A program made the translations under genes and the position numbers. A stretch of DNA of 64,000 bases, taken from contig LUCM01003804.1 of the NCBI GenBank assembly GCA_008360955.1, positions 186,001 through 250,000 on the forward strand, in the 5' to 3' direction. The notes below the pieces were generated by a model that was not told the origin of the DNA, did not search any database, and was given only the letters and a program-made list of their open reading frames with translations. This DNA is from Fasciolopsis buskii (Eukaryota; Platyhelminthes; Trematoda; Plagiorchiida; Fasciolidae). The first letter of the stretch is position 1; every line of letters begins with the position of its first letter. Shown piece by piece: positions 58,866-64,000 of the stretch.

Positions 58866-59430
58866 TGATTTTTTCGAAACTGTTGATACAGTCAAGGAGT
58901 CGGCTTTTGAATGGGAAAAACATACCGTCTTTTCACTATCCGTAGATGGTAACAATAAACAGAATTTAACCAAAATTGATCGATACTGCACCAAAGTAAA
59001 TAGAAGCAAAAGATTAAAAATAGTTCTCAGCCATGTGTGAGTAAAATCAGATGCGAGCGAAAATTGATATCGAAAAGTTAGATCTATAAAACCGGTCGAT
59101 GAAGTGTTTTCGATCGGGGATGTGTGTTGTACGAACGAGAATTGCTCTTTTCCAACGTATCGTGAGCCCACAATGACCTTGGCATCAGATTTGGCTTAAT
59201 TACCCAGGCGATTGGTTGTTTTCATAGAATTGTGCATTTTTAAGTGACATGAACTGTTGTCGTTCGTCCCAAACTTGAGGAAAATAGGGTAAATTACTAG
59301 AAATGAAAGCGTTTGAAGTATCAGCTTCTTTTTCTTATTTGATTTTATATCTGGTTCGTTTTATCCCCACTTTTTTGACCTGAACATTAATTGCGATGTG
59401 GACCGCGCAGCTGGGATTGAACCAATTTGC

Positions 59431-59462
59431 TGTGTGTGTGTGTGTGTGTGTGCGTATGTGCG
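59431..59462. repeat. (GT)n microsatellite
   Basis: About ten GT units followed by GCGTATGTGCG. Confidence 0.9.
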
Positions 59463-59821
59463 TCTGTTTGTGTGGGTACAAACTTTTTTAATCGATTGGA
59501 AATCGGATGAAATTGGAAAACAATCACACATGCGGGATGGTTCAGAGAATTGGCTAGTTCTGTACATTGTGGAATTTGGCGGAATTTCTTCCCAAGCAAT
59601 AATGACGCCCAACATTCACTAGTTCTTGTTTCCATGCCTTGGTTCTAATCGCGCACTTAGATCTGGTCCGGATATGCAGCTTTCTTAGGATGACTTCAAG
59701 ATGATCTGATATCGACCGACTTTTCACTGGTTCATAATATTCCAAACTTCAGGATCTTGGCCCCCGGTGCAAATATGTGCACACGGACAAGGTAGGACAT
59801 CCACGGGCACACATAAACATG

Positions 59822-59837
59822 CACACACACACACACA
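59822..59837. repeat. (CA)8 microsatellite
   Basis: Uninterrupted CA run. Confidence 0.85.
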
Positions 59838-61665
59838 TGCACAAAGGCCATTGGCATTGTAACTGTTGAGCGCAAATGCTCATTGGAAGCGTTTTGAATG
59901 AATTTTAAATGTATTTCATCCATTATCTACTGTCTTGTTGCACTCGGCTGACTTGTGACCCGACAACGTGCATCAGACGTACAGTTCCGTCACTAGGTTG
60001 AAGAGCTACTCTTTTTTTAGCAAATCAATCCCACGATTGCTTGTTAATTGTCTGAAATACCCTTGAGCGAGTGACAAGTAAATTCAGTTTACGTCAGTTT
60101 TGTTGTGTTAAATTAATGAAGTCATGCCAAATGGTTTTGCCACTTCCTTCATTAACCAATGTCCATTGATTAACCTCGAGCAGTTTCTATGTGTAAAGCT
60201 ATTGGTAATCTGAAATGGCACAGTGCAGTTGTTCGCTAGACATGACTTGTTACTTTCTACTCACTGACAGATTCATGTGAACAAGCGACTAACAGATGGG
60301 AACCGGCTCTACCTATTTTCTTCTACCCCGGTTGGGCAATTCTGTTTACTTTAAGGGCAGATACTAAACTGGACTTGAAATTGTGTAGTGATAGACGGGT
60401 GCAGAATATTAACACCGTGGCAAACCGCTGAGCCTAGTTTTTCTTGCAAGATTCTGTACAATTTAGACCTGTAATTAGTATACGAAATTCCGTTAGTCAC
60501 GGTGACGAACGATTACGAGTTACCAGCAAGTACTGAATTGGTTTCGACACAAGTCACGCAAGCGAAGTCAACAGGAAGACTACAACACGACGGGAACAAG
60601 TTCAAGTTGTATTTACATCTCAAGCGTTTATGTGCAACACTGGAAACTTCGCGATTAGAGGAATACATTCCGTTTAGTAGCCTTCGCCTGTTGTTTGCAT
60701 TTGACGACCGCTTGTCGTCACAGTTCCCATTGGTTGCTTGTTTACACAGACCAACTTGAAGGTGTAAGATACTTTATAATGTCCATGCGGGTAAACTCAA
60801 CACGGATTCCTTCCTCGGTAAGCGAAGTTCTTTGATTTCTTCACTGATAGTTTCGTGGTAGTTCCTACTCTATGTAAATGTTATCTATTACTTATATACA
60901 GCGAGCCAGTACGTAATTTATTTCCGGTAATAACAAATCCATCGTTATTTTTATGACATGTTCTACGCATGTGTGTGATGAAGGAGGCATGCTTCATAGC
61001 CATTAGATCCCGTAACATAGGAATAGAAGGAGGGAAACGGCCATCATGACCCTGGAACTTGGAATGGTTTGAAACCGCACAAGGTCAGGCGTGGTGATGT
61101 GTCAAGTATCTGCCAAATGCCGTCTATCACCTTGTGGATGAATTAAGTGTTTCAGTTGGAGAGCTTTTCATAAATCTTGGTAAAGGGAAATAGGACAAAG
61201 TGGGTTGTGAATGCCGCCAAACAGAGTCTTCTTTTTGCACCCTCTAAGCTCATGACAGTCTTGCAGGTGTTACTTTTGTGATCTGTTAGGGTACCGTGAG
61301 GTTTTAGCTTTAGTCATTGAATTCGGACCTGAGAAAGATTTGCACACGAGCGGATAACCGCCATCCACGTAATTGCGAATTGAGGTCGTGTCATACATGT
61401 GCAATGGATACCACCTATGCACCTATCGTTATCTTATATCATCTGCATGCATCTCTAATTTAGGGCAGTTTAAATCATTCTTGAATTTGCCTAAAGTGGT
61501 GTCCAAATCCATTACACTACGGTTATTCATAACCGTCAGGTTTATGCTGTCAACCGGGTACCGGTCATGGTTTAAATAGTCTCGTCAATAGAACACTACT
61601 TATCCAACGGAGGGTCTTGTAGTTCTCATTCCCGTGTGAACCATCCACAGGTCAGTCGGTTCACT

Positions 61666-61708
61666 GTGCACGGCTATCATGTCTTTGAATGCACAAATAG
61701 CCGTGCAC
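61666..61708. repeat. Perfect 12-bp hairpin, 19-base loop
   Basis: GTGCACGGCTAT at 61666-61677 is the exact reverse complement of ATAGCCGTGCAC at 61697-61708. No terminator or RNA family is implied. Confidence 0.85.
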
Positions 61709-64000
61709 AGGCACTCAGCCACGAGGCACATTCCCTGTCCGAAACTTACGCATTATTCTAGGCAGTTTTACAGGCCTCGTCGCTGGACACGTGTGATCTC
61801 AGCGCACCCCACAGGATGCAGTTTGATACGACTTGCTGTGGACGGTTGTGTGCTGTTCATCTCAGCAAATTAGCTTCCATTCGAAATTTGATGTCCTCTG
61901 GTTTACAGGGCAGAGGTCAGACTAACCGCAAACCACAAAATTGTGTCAATTAGTAGCATTGTTTGTGACCAATAGCCTATTTGCCCTGCTCGGCCATATC
62001 AAGTTTCTACTTGGTAGGTATGGGGAATGTTGTCATCGACTCGGGTGACTTCTTTCACCAGGTAGCGTGCAGACATTTGATTCACCGTGGATTGTTGGCC
62101 CTGTGGAATGTGGGTTCTAGTCTCAGTCCAAAATGTTCAATCAACCCTAGTTTTGAGATTTTATTTAGCTAGTGGTGACGAATTTTAAGGATGTTTGGTC
62201 CGAAAGAATACAGCTGAAGTGACATTCCAGTCGTTAGTAATATAATGATACAGAACACTTCTCAACATCCACGTGTATCGCACTTGGCTTTCTGGGCGGC
62301 TAATTGTAATTCTCTTCTCATAAACCATGAGTAGAAAGATACTCGATTTGTTTGGTTTCACAAAGGGTTTTAGGTTAAATCGAACAGTTCTCCTGGAGAA
62401 TTTCTGCGGTTACTTTAGCGAATAATTTGAGCAGAAAATTGCATGCTATTGCCTAAATTAAATTTTACACCTGAAGAATTGTAATCATCCCGTCGCCTTG
62501 ACGGTGAACTGAGGCTAGAAATTGCATGCTCATAAACAAAGAAACAAATGAAATTCACTTTAATTAGCAGGGGTAGTTCATAGGCTAAAAACATACGAAG
62601 CATGTTCAACTTTTTCGATAAATCAATATTAAACGATTGAGAAATAATTTAGCGGAATGTGCTAGTTTTAACAAAGCTTTACTGTGTAGAATAGGGAGAA
62701 ACTACTTGTGATATTGCATACAGTCCTGTAGATCAGAACCGTAACGGGGTTGTACACTTCCCGGCAGGCGGAATGTCGTTGGATCGATTCCGGCCTGCGG
62801 GGTAGACTTTCGGGTTCATGCTACCTAGGTGGATTTTCTGTGTGATGTAACATCTGGCTCCACGTGCCATCGCAAAAAATACTGGTGATTTACAGGATAG
62901 AAAACGTACCAAAAGTCGAATCCGCGGCCCGGAAGTGACCATCTGCGTGCGTTGCACACGATCTGACTAATCAGCTGGCGGGGATGCCGATCTCAAAAGG
63001 GAAGTACGCAAGTGAGCATTCAGGTTTGGGAAGTCACTATTCCAGACAAGCACTGGCTTATTTGATTCTAACCAATGGATTAGCTTATTCGACCCAACCG
63101 TTGCGAACGAGAGAAATGAACAGAATTGTAAACAATTTGTGATCAGTGGATTGGTTTTCATGGGGTTCTGTTCGCTTAGTTTGGGGTTTAGGTGGCAAAC
63201 GTTTTATTACCGGTCGAGGTAGCGATGTCACCAAGCTCAGCGATCGGAACCCCAAGCAAGCCAAGTCATAATCAGTTTTCTAGTTGCCTGATTTGACACC
63301 ATCCGATTTCAAATGACGATTACCAAGTGAGTAATACGTGAGTGCAGTTTCTATTATGTTTGCTATTTGACTGTCTGTCCTTGCTGTGGCCTATTGACTA
63401 TCATCTGACTGTCACGGAAACTGACTTCGGGTAAGAATTAGCGAATAGTTAGAGTCACGAAAGGCCGTTCAGATTATAAGTCTTTCTCATTATCAGAGAA
63501 TTTTCTATCCATATAAATTTACTTTTTTTTGGTTCTTTTTGAAACCGGCAGTGGTCAACGCAGTGTAAATTGTTCTCTAATTCTCTCATTTGTATCTACC
63601 TGTCTTCGATCATTTCAAAAGTCACTTTTGACACGCCACGGAAGTCAGTTGGTTTGTATACCAACTTTGGACTTCGCTTTATCTAATCGATTCGTACCAC
63701 GGTAGTTCCCTCCGATGTTGAACCCACCAAACAAATGGCTCACGTTAACAGGAAATGATGAAAGTGACAGTGGCAATAAAAGTGATGATATGAATGAAAC
63801 CTGTAGTTGAAAGTGAACGCAGCAGATAGGATAATTTGTGTTGATAACTTCGGCCGTCAGTAGTCCAATTTATTCATTCTTTTAAAACATTCGCCCGTTA
63901 GACTGACTATAACCGCGTACAGTTGCATGTTCGCTGCTGTGTGCAACTGCTCGTAAACATGACAATAACTGTTCGGAAATCACGGCCACTAAAGTGTCGG

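Larger units (their letters stand above)
57542..64000. other. Gene-free stretch with simple repeats and small hairpins
   Basis: The longest frame (minus, 158 codons, 58695-59171) has no recognisable domain and overlaps a plus-strand frame that could be an exon (see findings). GT/CA tracts lie at 58612-58679, 59431-59462 and 59822-59837, and an (ACTTG)n run at 58837-58865. A hairpin lies at 61666-61708. A B-box-like GGATCGATTCCGGCC near 62780 and another near 62130 are too weak to call. Confidence 0.4.

Noticed and set aside
58695..59171. 158-codon minus-strand frame as a gene
   Set aside because: No domain recognised, and the overlapping plus-strand segment looks at least as exon-like.
1..64000. 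CRISPR arrays, operons, rRNA genes, spliced-leader RNA genes and functional tRNA genes
   Set aside because: I looked for regularly spaced repeats, packed co-directional genes, conserved rRNA words and closed cloverleafs and found none. The DNA is eukaryotic.

Overview
This is a eukaryotic nuclear window with no complete host gene that I can support. There is no operon-like packing, no ribosome binding site logic and no rRNA. The only long homologous reading frames belong to transposable elements. GC looks moderate by eye. Simple repeats (GATA, AAT, CA/GT, ACAG, ACT) are common. The CR1/jockey-like LINE, the Penelope-like element with a GIY-YIG nuclease, the possible Merlin/ISXO2-type remnant and the tRNA-derived SINEs together suggest an invertebrate, most plausibly a digenean fluke. 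The species assignment is inference from element types, not from a host gene.

Layout. 0-14 kb is unannotated DNA with one SINE (2.4 kb), a GATA tract (4.6 kb), two long copies of an unnamed ~350-bp dispersed repeat (5.8 and 9.7 kb) and a second tRNA-like SINE candidate (10.1 kb). At 14.4-16.4 kb lies a decayed LINE on the plus strand: a piece of endonuclease, then reverse transcriptase whose YADD box reads stop-ADD. A SINE follows at 17.2 kb. 17.4-41 kb is mostly featureless DNA, with a long ACT-type tract (21.5 kb), a third long copy of the dispersed repeat (29.8 kb) and a striking 165-bp foldback (38.8 kb). 41-48 kb holds another dispersed-repeat copy, a SINE (43.3 kb), a possible Merlin/ISXO2-type transposase relic (44.8-45.2 kb) and a head-to-head SINE pair (47.9-48.3 kb).

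The best-preserved element is at 48.6-50.3 kb. It is a 5'-truncated Penelope-like retroelement on the minus strand, with RT motifs from GLPKLHK through YVDD and a GIY-YIG endonuclease. One frameshift separates the two, and inverted repeats of about 105 bp bracket the element. 52.5-52.9 kb is a compound microsatellite, 54.4-54.7 kb a weak RT fragment, and 57.1-57.5 kb another dispersed-repeat copy. The rest to 64 kb holds simple repeats and small hairpins.

Nothing here forms a gene system in the usual sense. The window reads as intergenic or intronic DNA built by waves of retrotransposition: autonomous LINE and Penelope elements, with SINEs that presumably borrowed a LINE's machinery. I did not find an undescribed multi-gene system. 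The strongest leads are the unnamed repeat family, the foldback and the inverted-repeat structure of the Penelope-like copy.
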